In this document: positions 15,387-24,056 of the stretch, one piece after another
How the letters are laid out: every line of letters starts with the position of its first letter
Numbering within the stretch: the first letter of the stretch is position 1
Origin: a candidate division WOR-3 bacterium
Lineage (GTDB): Bacteria; Hydrothermota; Tepidihabitantia; Tepidihabitantales; Tepidihabitantaceae
NCBI GenBank assembly: GCA_013177935.1
Contig: JABLXZ010000001.1
Span: 1 to 35,793, forward strand
DNA length: 35,793 nucleotides
Reading direction: 5' to 3'
Notes under the pieces: generated by a model
What the model was told of the DNA's origin: nothing
The model's database searches: none
The model's input: only the letters and a program-made list of their open reading frames with translations
Position numbers and translations under genes: made by a program

Positions 15387-16039
15387 TGGATAAAAAAGAA
15401 GCAGCCACACCGATTATTGAACAACTGGTTGTCGGGCCACTGGAAACCAACTGTTACATCCTGAAGTCCGGGGAGGAGATGTTGATTGTTGACCCTGGAG
15501 GCGACGGTAAGGTGATTCTCAACAAAGTCGCTGAATTAGGGGGAACAGTTAAACTTATCGTTAATACCCATGGCCATATTGACCACATCGCAGCGAATAA
15601 AGAGGTGCAGGAGGCGACCGGTGCGCAACTGTTAATCCATCAACTGGACGAGGCGATGCTGACCGAGCCGAACGAAAATCTATCGGTTTTAATGGGGATG
15701 ATGACGAAGTCGCCCCGGGCGGACCAGCTTCTAAGTGAGGGCGATGAAATAGTCGTTGGTAAAGAACATTTGCAGGTGGTGCATACACCGGGCCATACAC
15801 CGGGAAGCATCTGTTTGTTAGGGAAGGATTTTGCGTTTACCGGTGATACACTGTTTGTTGATTCGATTGGCAGGTGTGATTTGCCCGGGGGTTCAGAGCG
15901 GCAGATGCAGCGGTCTTTATCCCGGTTGCAAAGTTTGCTTAAGCGGGAGACGATGCTTTATCCCGGGCATGGTCCGAGCGGAACTTTTGGCCGGGCACTG
16001 CTGGTGAACCCATTTCTGGGAAGTGTCTGGCCTGCTTGA
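15386..16039 (+). CDS. MBL-fold metallo-hydrolase (glyoxalase II-like)
   Basis: This 217-residue protein has the metallo-beta-lactamase core: NCYILKSGEEMLIVDPGGD, the metal-binding THGHIDHIAA (HxHxDH), LQVVHTPGHTPGSICLL with the third His, FTGDTLFVDSIGRCDL with the bridging Asp, and a final LYPGHG. The order and spacing match the YcbL/glyoxalase II-like group that hydrolyses thioesters such as lactoylglutathione-type compounds, but the exact substrate is not shown. The start at 15386 overlaps the ogt stop by one base. An upstream in-frame ATG at 15341 lies inside ogt and would add an unlikely Cys-rich extension. Its TGA lies within the -35 box of the next promoter. Confidence 0.88.
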   Translation: MDKKEAATPIIEQLVVGPLETNCYILKSGEEMLIVDPGGDGKVILNKVAELGGTVKLIVNTHGHIDHIAANKEVQEATGAQLLIHQLDEAMLTEPNENLSVLMGMMTKSPRADQLLSEGDEIVVGKEHLQVVHTPGHTPGSICLLGKDFAFTGDTLFVDSIGRCDLPGGSERQMQRSLSRLQSLLKRETMLYPGHGPSGTFGRALLVNPFLGSVWPA

Positions 16040-16063
16040 CAGTAAAAGAAAAATGTCTATTTT
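16036..16063 (+). promoter_or_regulatory. Promoter of the ino1-tmk-ctpA operon
   Basis: TTGACA (16036-16041), a 16-base spacer and TATTTT (16058-16063, 4 of 6) are followed by AGGAGG (16081-16086) 4 bases before the ATG at 16091. The -35 includes the stop codon of the preceding hydrolase gene. Confidence 0.5.
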
Positions 16064-16090
16064 TAAGTGTGATTAGAAACAGGAGGAACA

Positions 16091-17188
16091 ATGGCTAAGA
16101 TCAGAGTCGGTATCATCGGCGTTGGAAACTGTGCCAGCAGTCTGGTGCAGGGGGTCCACTATTACCGTAATGCCAAAGAGGACGAGTCTTTGCCCGGAAT
16201 AATGCATGTGAATCTGGGCGGTTACCACATCAGTGATATTGAGTTCAGTATGGCGATAGATATCGACAAAAGGAAGGTGGGTAAAGACCTCGCCCAGGCA
16301 ATTTTCACCTACCCCAACAACACTTATAAGTTTACCGATGTGCCCAAACTGGGCGTGAAGGTGATTCGGGGAATGACGCACGACGGACTGGGTTACTACC
16401 TTTCCCAGATTATCGAGAAGGCACCCGGTCCCACCGCTGATATTGTGAAGGAAATTAAGGAAACCAAGACCGATGTTGTCATTAACTATTTGCCGGTGGG
16501 CAGTGAAGAGGCAACCAAGTGGTATGTGGAGCAGATTTTAAAAGCCGGTTGCGCATTTATTAACTGCATCCCGGTTTTTATTGCTTCACAGAAGTACTGG
16601 CAGCGCCGGTTTAAAGCAGCCGGTTTACCGGTGATTGGCGATGATATCAAATCCCAGGTCGGAGCGACAATTTTGCACCGGACTCTGGTATCGCTGTTCA
16701 ATGACCGGGGGGTGAAGCTGTTAAAGACGATGCAGCTCAATGTTGGTGGCAACACCGACTTCCTTAATATGCTGGAACGGCAAAGGCTTCACTCCAAGAA
16801 GATATCCAAGACCGGTGCGGTAACTTCACTTCTTAAATACGATATTGGCGCAGAAAATATCCATGTTGGACCGAGTGATTATGTGCCCTGGCTCCAGGAC
16901 CGCAAATGGTGTTATCTGCGGATGGAAGGACAGGCATTCGGAGATGTGCCGCTTAATGTTGAGTTGAAACTTGAGGTCTGGGATTCACCCAATTCTGCCG
17001 GAGTGGTGATTGATGCGATCCGTTGTGCCAAACTGGCGCTTGATAACGGGCTTTCCGGTCCAATCATTGGACCCTCCAGTTATTTTATGAAGACGCCACC
17101 GGTTCAGTTTCCGGACGATGTCTGCCGCGAAAAGACTGAGGCGTTTATCGCCCGCTATGGAATGAAAAAGCGAAAGGCGCGACTTTAA
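16091..17188 (+). CDS. ino1: Myo-inositol-1-phosphate synthase
   Basis: It converts glucose 6-phosphate to L-myo-inositol 1-phosphate using NAD as internal hydride carrier. The protein has 365 residues, typical of the short archaeal/actinobacterial-type enzyme. It shows the Rossmann start [56 protein letters not shown], the catalytic/binding segment [29 protein letters not shown], and [17 protein letters not shown]. The product could feed inositol phospholipids or compatible solutes such as di-myo-inositol phosphate in thermophiles, but no gene for either end product is visible here. It has its own promoter and a strong AGGAGG ribosome site. tmk follows after 13 bases. Confidence 0.93.
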   Translation: MAKIRVGIIGVGNCASSLVQGVHYYRNAKEDESLPGIMHVNLGGYHISDIEFSMAIDIDKRKVGKDLAQAIFTYPNNTYKFTDVPKLGVKVIRGMTHDGLGYYLSQIIEKAPGPTADIVKEIKETKTDVVINYLPVGSEEATKWYVEQILKAGCAFINCIPVFIASQKYWQRRFKAAGLPVIGDDIKSQVGATILHRTLVSLFNDRGVKLLKTMQLNVGGNTDFLNMLERQRLHSKKISKTGAVTSLLKYDIGAENIHVGPSDYVPWLQDRKWCYLRMEGQAFGDVPLNVELKLEVWDSPNSAGVVIDAIRCAKLALDNGLSGPIIGPSSYFMKTPPVQFPDDVCREKTEAFIARYGMKKRKARL

Positions 17189-17201
17189 TTAGTCGCCCGG
17201 A

Positions 17202-17849
17202 ATGGGCGCAGTGCGGGGCGTATTGATTACATTTGAGGGGGTTGAAGGTTCGGGAAAGTCAACCCAGGCACAACTTTTAGCCCAATATCTTAAAGAGAAA
17301 GGGCGGGAGGTTGTTTTTTCCCGTGAACCCGGGGGCACGGAAATCGGTGAGCGTATTCGCAATATCCTGCTGGACCCGGATTGCCGTCAGATGGATGCCC
17401 GTACCGAACTTTTTCTTTACCTGGCGAGTCGGAATCAGCATGTGCGGGAAAAGATTTTGCCGGCATTAAGAGCCGGGAAGGTGGTTGTTCTTGACCGGTT
17501 CGCTGATTCATCGGTCGCTTACCAGGGTTTTGGTCGAGAGTTGGGGGAAAAGTTTGTTAGCCGTTTAAATAAACTGGCAACAATAGGGTTAAAACCGGAC
17601 ATTACATTTCTGGTTGATGTACCGGTTGTGGTCGGCTACCAGAGAAAGGAAAAGGGCAAACTTGACAGAATGGAGCAGGAGGAGGTAAAATTTCATGAGC
17701 GCGTCCGTAACGGTTATCTGCGGTTAGCCCGTCGGGCCCCAGGTAGAATAAAGGTGGTTGCGGGCGAAAGAGAACCAATGGAGATTCAGAAGGAAATCAG
17801 GTTGCTGGTTGACCGTATGTTAGAAAGAAAGGGGAGAAAGAAGGTATGA
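17202..17849 (+). CDS. tmk: Thymidylate (dTMP) kinase
   Basis: It phosphorylates dTMP to dTDP. The protein has 215 residues. The P-loop is EGVEGSGKST near residue 13, SREPGGTEIGERIR is the substrate loop, and DRFADSSVAYQG is the DRY/DRF motif. A LID region, RKEKGKLDRMEQEEVKFHERVRNGYL, follows with basic residues. Two starts are possible: ATG at 17202 or GTG at 17211. The second would give MRGVLITFEG, the more usual family beginning. Neither has a well-placed ribosome site, so translation may be coupled to ino1. The stop overlaps the ctpA start by 4 bases (ATGA). Confidence 0.94.
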   Translation: MGAVRGVLITFEGVEGSGKSTQAQLLAQYLKEKGREVVFSREPGGTEIGERIRNILLDPDCRQMDARTELFLYLASRNQHVREKILPALRAGKVVVLDRFADSSVAYQGFGRELGEKFVSRLNKLATIGLKPDITFLVDVPVVVGYQRKEKGKLDRMEQEEVKFHERVRNGYLRLARRAPGRIKVVAGEREPMEIQKEIRLLVDRMLERKGRKKV

Positions 17850-19402
17850 GGTCCCGGATGAAGAGGTATTTTGCACCGGCATCGGTATTTGTCGGAATTT
17901 TTTTAATTGCCGCGTTTGTGGGTGGTTTGTTAGGCAGGCTGTGGGCGCAGCGCGGCGTCAATCTGACCGAAAGTCTGCAGATGTTTTCCCGGGTGGTGGG
18001 AATTGTGCTTAACAGTTATGTGGAGCCGGTGGATAGTGACAAACTGATCCGGGAAGGGGTAAAGGGGATGTTGCAGTCGCTCGACCCCTATTCGGAGTTT
18101 TTAGATGAGACCGATTTCAAGGAGTTAAGGATAAAGACCGAGGCGCAGTTTGGGGGAATTGGAATCCACATCGGGTTGGTAGATGAGCAGTTGACGGTTA
18201 TTTCGCCCATTGAAGGGACACCAGCGGCACGAGCCGGGATTCGCGCCGGCGACCGCATCGCCGAAATCGAAGGAAAGTCAACGCAGGGTTTTACGACCGA
18301 GGATGCGGTAAAACTGCTGCGGGGTGAGCCCGGTACGAAGGTACGAATTAAGATTGCCCGGCCCGGTGTTCAGGACCTGATTCCTTTTGAGCTGACACGG
18401 GCGATTATCAACATCAAATCTGTTCCCTATTTTGGAATGGTGACCAGGGATATCGGTTATATCCGAGTGGCGGATATGTCGCGGGTCGCTTCCAAAGATA
18501 TGCTTCAGGCGATGGATTCGCTTTTTAGGAGCGGGGCGAAGAAACTGATATTTGATTTGCGCTCGAATGGTGGCGGTTTGTTGCAGGAAGGCAAAGAGGT
18601 GTCAGATTTGTTCTTGGGCCCGGGAAAACTTGTTGTCCGGACCAAGGGTCGGTTGCCCGAAACCAATCAGGATTTTGTTGCCGAAGCCGAGGATAAATAC
18701 GGCGATTATCCAATGGTGGTATTGGTGGACCGGGGTAGTGCTTCAGCCGCAGAGATTGTTGCCGGTGCGCTGCAGGATTGGGAGCGAGCGGTCATCGTTG
18801 GTGATACGACATTTGGCAAAGGCTCGGTTCAGACGATACATCCGCTGGGAAGTGATATCGGGATGAAAATCACGACTGCTTACTGGTACACCCCGAGTGG
18901 TCGTTGTATCAACAAAGCACAGGAAAAAAGCCCGGTGGTGCTGAAAGATACAACAAAAACAACAAAGCAGACTTTTCGCACCTTGGGACCATTGCGCCGT
19001 AGTTTATACGGTGGAGGTGGAATTGCGCCGGATATCTATCTGCCGCCGGACAAACTTACCGGTTTGGCAGCCCGGATTCCCCGCGCCGCATTCTTTGATT
19101 TTGCCGCTGAGTATGCGAACAGCCATCCGGATTTAACAATGGATTTCCGAGCCGATGATAAGGTACTTGCGCAGTTTAAGGAATTTCTCAAGGGGAAGAA
19201 AAAGCTGGAATTTACCGACGAGGAGTTTGATTCAACGCGGGATGCGATAGCGGAGATGATTGAGATTGAAATCGGTGGGAAAATTGATGGCTTGCACGGT
19301 GAGTATCAGATGCGTCTGCGCCGCGACTCGTATGTGAAAAAGGCGGTGGAGATACTGGAACCGGCTCATTCGGTCGCGGAGATTCTGAAGCGGCTGAAAT
19401 AA
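17846..19402 (+). CDS. C-terminal processing protease, S41 family (CtpA-like)
   Basis: This is a periplasmic serine protease that trims or degrades envelope proteins from their C-termini. The 518-residue protein has an N-terminal membrane segment (about 9-31), an N-terminal helical domain with SLDPYSEFLDETDF, and a PDZ domain (about 92-185, GGIGIHIG ... SPIEGTPAARAGIRAGDRIAEI). The catalytic core has GSASAAEIVAG with Ser300, and TFGKGSVQ with Lys325. The 25-residue spacing matches the Ser-Lys dyad of Prc/D1P. The C-terminal extension of about 130 residues is basic and helical. It overlaps tmk by 4 bases. A role in maturation or quality control of the abundant secreted proteins is inferred. 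Confidence 0.93.
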   Translation: MRSRMKRYFAPASVFVGIFLIAAFVGGLLGRLWAQRGVNLTESLQMFSRVVGIVLNSYVEPVDSDKLIREGVKGMLQSLDPYSEFLDETDFKELRIKTEAQFGGIGIHIGLVDEQLTVISPIEGTPAARAGIRAGDRIAEIEGKSTQGFTTEDAVKLLRGEPGTKVRIKIARPGVQDLIPFELTRAIINIKSVPYFGMVTRDIGYIRVADMSRVASKDMLQAMDSLFRSGAKKLIFDLRSNGGGLLQEGKEVSDLFLGPGKLVVRTKGRLPETNQDFVAEAEDKYGDYPMVVLVDRGSASAAEIVAGALQDWERAVIVGDTTFGKGSVQTIHPLGSDIGMKITTAYWYTPSGRCINKAQEKSPVVLKDTTKTTKQTFRTLGPLRRSLYGGGGIAPDIYLPPDKLTGLAARIPRAAFFDFAAEYANSHPDLTMDFRADDKVLAQFKEFLKGKKKLEFTDEEFDSTRDAIAEMIEIEIGGKIDGLHGEYQMRLRRDSYVKKAVEILEPAHSVAEILKRLK

Positions 19403-19439
19403 CGGTGTCATAAAAGTTCAAGAGCAGAAAAGGATTTTA

Positions 19440-20270
19440 ATGCCCGAACTTCCTGAAGTCGAGACAATCCGAAGGTATTTAACGCCCATTTTAAAAAATC
19501 TTCGGATAGGTAATGTTATAGTGCGGCGCCCGGATGCGGTTGGTTCTCCGGAACCAGAGAAGTTCTGCGAGGAGTTGAAAGGGAAGGAGATAAGGCGGCT
19601 GGAGCGTCAGGGTAAGTATCTGATAATCTTTCTCCATCCTTATGGCCGGTTGATTGTTCATTTACGGTTGAGTGGCCATCTTCGCGTTGTTAAGGGTAAG
19701 GAGATACCAGATTATGAATGGGTGCGGTTTGTGTTTACCAATGGCACAGCCCTTTCTTTTATTGAGCCCCGGGTTCTGGGTAAGGTGTATTTTGTTGCGG
19801 GTTCAGAGTTGCCGCCGGTTTTGAAGGGTCTGGAGCGTTTAGGGCTGGAACCGATTGACCGGAGATTTAACGGTAAATATCTGATGGCGAAGTTGCAGGG
19901 ACGGCAGGCGAAGATAAAGAGTCTGTTGATGGACCAGACGATTTGTGCCGGTGTCGGAAACATCTATTCTGACGAGGCGCTGTTTCGAGCGAAGATTAAA
20001 CCGATGCGGCGGGCAGACACATTAAAACCGGCTGAGATTTATCAATTGGCAAAGGCGTTAAAAGCGGTACTTAAAGCGGGAATCAGGTGGATGGGCACGA
20101 CAATGACGGATGGACGCTATCTTAAGCCGGATGGTGCGCGGGGCGGATTCCAGAATCAACTTATGGTTTTTGGTAGAAAAGGTTTATCCTGTCGTCGGTG
20201 TGGCAGTTTGGTCAAAAGAGTAACAATGGGTAATCGCAGTAGTTACTTCTGTCCCCGGTGTCAGAGTTAG
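19440..20270 (+). CDS. mutM: Formamidopyrimidine-DNA glycosylase
   Basis: This bifunctional base-excision repair enzyme removes oxidised purines such as 8-oxoguanine and nicks the abasic site. The 276-residue protein starts PELPEVETIRRYL after Met removal, giving the catalytic N-terminal Pro and adjacent Glu. RQGKYLIIFL holds the conserved Lys. The helix-two-turn-helix is DQTICAGVGNIYSDEALFRAKIKP. The C-terminal zinc finger has CRRCGSLVKRV and SSYFCPRCQS. All expected parts are present. AAAAGGA lies about 6 bases before the ATG. Its place between ctpA and an isoaspartyl peptidase gives an operon rich in damage-repair functions. Confidence 0.95.
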   Translation: MPELPEVETIRRYLTPILKNLRIGNVIVRRPDAVGSPEPEKFCEELKGKEIRRLERQGKYLIIFLHPYGRLIVHLRLSGHLRVVKGKEIPDYEWVRFVFTNGTALSFIEPRVLGKVYFVAGSELPPVLKGLERLGLEPIDRRFNGKYLMAKLQGRQAKIKSLLMDQTICAGVGNIYSDEALFRAKIKPMRRADTLKPAEIYQLAKALKAVLKAGIRWMGTTMTDGRYLKPDGARGGFQNQLMVFGRKGLSCRRCGSLVKRVTMGNRSSYFCPRCQS

Positions 20271-20282
20271 TAAGGAGGATTG

Positions 20283-21188
20283 ATGGAGAATAGACCGGTT
20301 GGAATAATTTGCCACGGTGGCGTTGGTAAGATTGAGGAAAAGTCCGAATACGCTGCGGGTTTGAAAGATGCAATTGAAGAGGGTTATCGGTTGCTGCGTC
20401 AGGGCGCCAGTGCCCTGGAAGCGGTCATTAAGGCGGTTGTGATTATGGAAGACAATCCGATATTTAATGCCGGAACCGGTTCCAGTTTGACGCTTGACGG
20501 TGAAGTGGAAATGGATGCCGCGGTGATGACCCAGGATGGTAGATTTGGCGGGGTTTGCTGTATTAGCAGGGTGAAGAATCCGATTCTGGTAGCGGAGAAG
20601 GTTATGGTTTACACAGACCACCTGATACTTGCCGGACAGGGAGCGGTGGAGTTTGCCCGGCAGATGGGTTTTGAAGAGTATCAGGCGATAACCGAACGGG
20701 CGCGTGCCCGTCTGGAAAAAATCAAAAAGGAGGGGTCACCTTATTTCGTAAAGTTGAACCAGCGCTTGAAACTAACTGAGGAGCAGAAAATGGGAACGGT
20801 GGGAGCGGTGGCGATTGACCGCAACGGCCATCTCGCAGCAGCGACATCAAGCGGTGGAATCGCTGGCAGGCTGAAAGGGAGAGTTGGTGATTCGGCGATA
20901 CTGGGTGCCGGCACCTATGCTTCGCCTAATGGTGCGGTGTCCTGCACCGGACACGGTGAAGAGATATTGCGAATCCTGCTGGCAAAGGATATTGTGGACC
21001 GGATGAAAACAATGCCCGCTTCAACCGCAATTATTTTGGCGCTGGCAGAAGCAAAACGGAAAAAAATCGTCTGCGGCGCGATTGGGTTTGATGCACGGGG
21101 CGGGATATGTTATGGCCACACCGCGCACGATATGGCTTACGGGTATAAGGTGGCAGACCGGCTTTTTATGTTTAATGATGGTAAGTGA
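20283..21188 (+). CDS. Isoaspartyl peptidase / L-asparaginase (plant-type, Ntn hydrolase)
   Basis: It cleaves isoaspartyl dipeptides from damaged proteins and often asparagine too, after autocleavage into two subunits. The roughly 301-residue protein has HGGVGKIEEK at the start, LRQGASALEAVIKAVVIMED, FNAGTGSSLTLDGEVEMDAAVM, and the autocleavage site GTVGAVAIDRNGHLAAATSSGG with nucleophile Thr172 (Gly before, Val after). GRVGDSAILGAGTYA and CTGHGEEILR follow. The ATG at 20283 is preferred over the TTG at 20280 because AAGGAGG (20272-20278) is then 4 bases away. Processing at Gly171/Thr172 is expected from the family. Confidence 0.93.
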   Translation: MENRPVGIICHGGVGKIEEKSEYAAGLKDAIEEGYRLLRQGASALEAVIKAVVIMEDNPIFNAGTGSSLTLDGEVEMDAAVMTQDGRFGGVCCISRVKNPILVAEKVMVYTDHLILAGQGAVEFARQMGFEEYQAITERARARLEKIKKEGSPYFVKLNQRLKLTEEQKMGTVGAVAIDRNGHLAAATSSGGIAGRLKGRVGDSAILGAGTYASPNGAVSCTGHGEEILRILLAKDIVDRMKTMPASTAIILALAEAKRKKIVCGAIGFDARGGICYGHTAHDMAYGYKVADRLFMFNDGK

Positions 21189-21230
21189 AATTAGTGGATT
21201 TTTTGATGTTTGATGGGTCTAATTAAGTAA

Positions 21231-24056
21231 ATGCGGAAACGCCATTTCGCTCAGAAAGTTGTTTTTGTTAGTATCTTCGCGCTTTTGAGCATTTGCTTTG
21301 CCCAGTTCACTTATTTCGGGAAAAACAAAGTTCAAACCCGGGATTACCAGTTCCAGAGTTTTGAAACAGAACATTTTAAGATTCTTTTTTATCCCGGGGG
21401 CGAAGGTCTTGCTGAGTTTGCCGCCCGGGCTGCAGAGGACTTTTACGCAAAGTTAAGCCAGGACCTCAATACTGAACTGGAGTCCAAGGTGCCGATTATT
21501 ATTTACCTTTCGCCCGGGCAGTTTAGCGAGACCAATGTTATCACCGATTTGCTTGATGAAGGGGTGGGCGGTTTTTCGGAATTAATCAGAAATCGCATTG
21601 TTGTTCCTTTTAACGGCTCTTACAGCGATTTCTATCATGTAATTGGGCACGAACTTACCCATATTTTTGAATTTCAGATGTTCTACCGTTCAAAATTAGC
21701 GGTGCTGCTTGGTGCAATAAATGAGTTCCAGGTGCCGCTCTGGATTATGGAAGGCTTTGCCGAGTTCCAGTCCGGCTGGGTAACGGTAAACTCGGAGATT
21801 TTTATGCGGGATTTAGTGCTTCACGGACGCCTCGTTTCTCTGGTGGAGTTGAACGACAATTATGGGTATCTTGCCTATCGGGAGGGAGAGTCGTTTTTTC
21901 GTTATGTGGCAGAGCGCTATGGTCGCGAAAAGGTTTACGAGTTTATGAATACATTGCGCAGTAAAAAGAGCCTTGAAGCGACCTTTCAGGCGGTTTTTGG
22001 GTTGAGCCAGAAAAAAATCGGGGAGGAGTGGGAGAAGTGGCTCAAGATGCGCTACTGGCCTCAGGTTGTGAAGTTGGCGAACTTTGACCGGATTGCAGAG
22101 CGTTTGACCGACCATAAGCAGGACGGTTCGGTCTACAATACCGCACCGGCAATTTCACCCAGCGGGACAAAAATTGCGATGGTTTCGGACCGGGCAGAAT
22201 ATGTTGACCTGTACTTGCTCTCGGCGCTTAATGGTCAAATAATAAAACGTTTGGTGCGGGGCGGGCGTTCCGGTGGATTTGAAGGGTTGCATTTAATGCG
22301 TCCTGGTGTTGCCTGGTCGCCAGATGAGAAACTTCTCGCACTTGTAGCCACAGCAAAAGGGAAGGACAACATCACACTAATCGATGTTGACAATGGCAGG
22401 GTGGTGCGGCGCATTTCGGGTAATCTTGACGCAATTTACACCCCGCAGTTTTCGCCCGATGGTAAACGGCTGGTCTTTGTTGGTGTGAAAAATGGTTTCA
22501 GTGATATCTATGTGGTTGAGACTAGAGGGGGAACCCCACAAAGACTTACTTACGATATGTTTGAAGATAAGGACCCGGCATTTTCTCCTTCCGGAGATAC
22601 AATTGTGTTTGTTTCGGACCGTCCGGAACCGGGTGTTGATTGGGTTCCGGGAAAGTATGCGGTGTGGTTAAGGACCCAAAAAGGGGAGATGATGCGAATC
22701 ACAACCCAGAGCGGTTTTTACGGTTATCCGGTGTTTGCCAATTCGGGCGAGTATCTGTTCTGGGTTGCCGCAGACTCTTCATCGCAAAACATCTGCGTTT
22801 ACTCTCTGAAAGAGGGCCGGGTTGTGCGGCGCACCGATTTTTTAGGCGAGGTTTCCTATCTCTCACTTTCCCGAAATGACCGAAAACTCACCTTTGCCTA
22901 CTTTTCTGATGTGGGCTGGGATGTGGCATTGATATTGGACCCGCTGGAGAAGATTCCAGTAGATACGCTGGAGAAAATTGGGGCGGTTGATACGGTGCGC
23001 TTCACAAGAAGTGGGTTAGACTTTGCAAGGGTAAAACCGGTTGGTTTTAGTCTGGCACTGGATTATGTTGCCGGTGCTGCCTCTTATAGTAGCGGAGCCG
23101 GAGGCGGGTTTGCCGGTACGGTTTACCTGGAAATGAGTGACATTTTGGGTGACCATCGGTTTGCGATTTACACCGACCTTTACGGCGACATTTTAAACTC
23201 CAACCTGATTCTTCAATACTGGTTTTTGCGCAATCGGATTGATTATGGGTTTACTTTGTTCCAGCTTTTTGATGTACCCTATTATGACCCGGGGTATCTT
23301 GCGGTTGAGAGGGTGAATCGGGGCGGCGGAGCGATTGCCAGTTATCCCCTGGACCGGTTTACAAGATTTGAGGCAGGAATTTTAGGAACAGAGAGCGAAA
23401 TCGGGGTGTGGGTTTATGATGAAAACTGGTATCAACTCGAACGTTTTCAGGAGTGGCTGTTTTATGGCAGCGGTGCGTTTGTGTTTGATAATACCTACTG
23501 GCCCGACGAGTTTGGTCCGGTTCGGGGGGTGCGTACCAGGCTTGAAGCCGGGGCATCGGTACCGGGCATATCCAGCCGCCGGTATCAGATGGTAATCGGT
23601 GATTTTCGCCACTATCTGCGGTTGGGTCGGAGGTTTGTTTTTGCCAGTCGGGTTGCCAGTGCAATGGGTTTTGGAGAGTCAGACTCTTTTTATCTTGGGG
23701 GCGAAGATGTACGCGGTTACAACTGGGGTGAATTTTACGAGCAGCAGGGTGCGGGAATTGGACTGTTTAATCTCGAGTTGCGTTATCCGTTTATTGACCG
23801 GTTGAAAATCGCTTTTCCTTTGCCGATAGATATTCGCGGTATCAGGGGTGTGGCATTTCTTGATGGTGGAGTGATTTTCCGGGACAGTATGCGCATCTGG
23901 GATGGGCAGCGGTTAAAAGACCTGAAACTCGGGGTGGGGGCAGGTTTGCGGATTCCTGTTTGGTTTTTCTATCTCAAACTGGATTTTGCCAAACCGCTGT
24001 CGGTAACCGAAGATAAAAGTTGGAAGTTTATGTTTGAACTTGGCTACGATTTCTAA
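21231..24056 (+). CDS. Surface metalloprotease fused to TolB-like propeller and Omp85-type outer-membrane barrel
   Basis: This 941-residue protein has three modules. After a signal peptide (ends near CFAQF), residues 45-280 form a gluzincin (peptidase MA-like) domain with HELTH (140-144) and a downstream WIMEGFAEF whose Glu174 is the probable third zinc ligand. Residues about 300-600 carry PD40/TolB-like propeller repeats such as ISPSGTKIAMVSDR, FSPDGKRLVFVGV and FSPSGDTIVFVSDR. The last 320 or so residues are rich in amphipathic strands and end with FDGG-like FLDGGVIFRD, LKLGVGAGLRIPVWFFYLKLDFAKP and a terminal Phe, as in Omp85/surface-antigen barrels. A catalytic module tethered to the outer membrane is inferred. 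There is no Shine-Dalgarno; TCTAAT lies 7 bases before the ATG. It overlaps the next gene by 23 bases. Confidence 0.83.
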   Translation: MRKRHFAQKVVFVSIFALLSICFAQFTYFGKNKVQTRDYQFQSFETEHFKILFYPGGEGLAEFAARAAEDFYAKLSQDLNTELESKVPIIIYLSPGQFSETNVITDLLDEGVGGFSELIRNRIVVPFNGSYSDFYHVIGHELTHIFEFQMFYRSKLAVLLGAINEFQVPLWIMEGFAEFQSGWVTVNSEIFMRDLVLHGRLVSLVELNDNYGYLAYREGESFFRYVAERYGREKVYEFMNTLRSKKSLEATFQAVFGLSQKKIGEEWEKWLKMRYWPQVVKLANFDRIAERLTDHKQDGSVYNTAPAISPSGTKIAMVSDRAEYVDLYLLSALNGQIIKRLVRGGRSGGFEGLHLMRPGVAWSPDEKLLALVATAKGKDNITLIDVDNGRVVRRISGNLDAIYTPQFSPDGKRLVFVGVKNGFSDIYVVETRGGTPQRLTYDMFEDKDPAFSPSGDTIVFVSDRPEPGVDWVPGKYAVWLRTQKGEMMRITTQSGFYGYPVFANSGEYLFWVAADSSSQNICVYSLKEGRVVRRTDFLGEVSYLSLSRNDRKLTFAYFSDVGWDVALILDPLEKIPVDTLEKIGAVDTVRFTRSGLDFARVKPVGFSLALDYVAGAASYSSGAGGGFAGTVYLEMSDILGDHRFAIYTDLYGDILNSNLILQYWFLRNRIDYGFTLFQLFDVPYYDPGYLAVERVNRGGGAIASYPLDRFTRFEAGILGTESEIGVWVYDENWYQLERFQEWLFYGSGAFVFDNTYWPDEFGPVRGVRTRLEAGASVPGISSRRYQMVIGDFRHYLRLGRRFVFASRVASAMGFGESDSFYLGGEDVRGYNWGEFYEQQGAGIGLFNLELRYPFIDRLKIAFPLPIDIRGIRGVAFLDGGVIFRDSMRIWDGQRLKDLKLGVGAGLRIPVWFFYLKLDFAKPLSVTEDKSWKFMFELGYDF

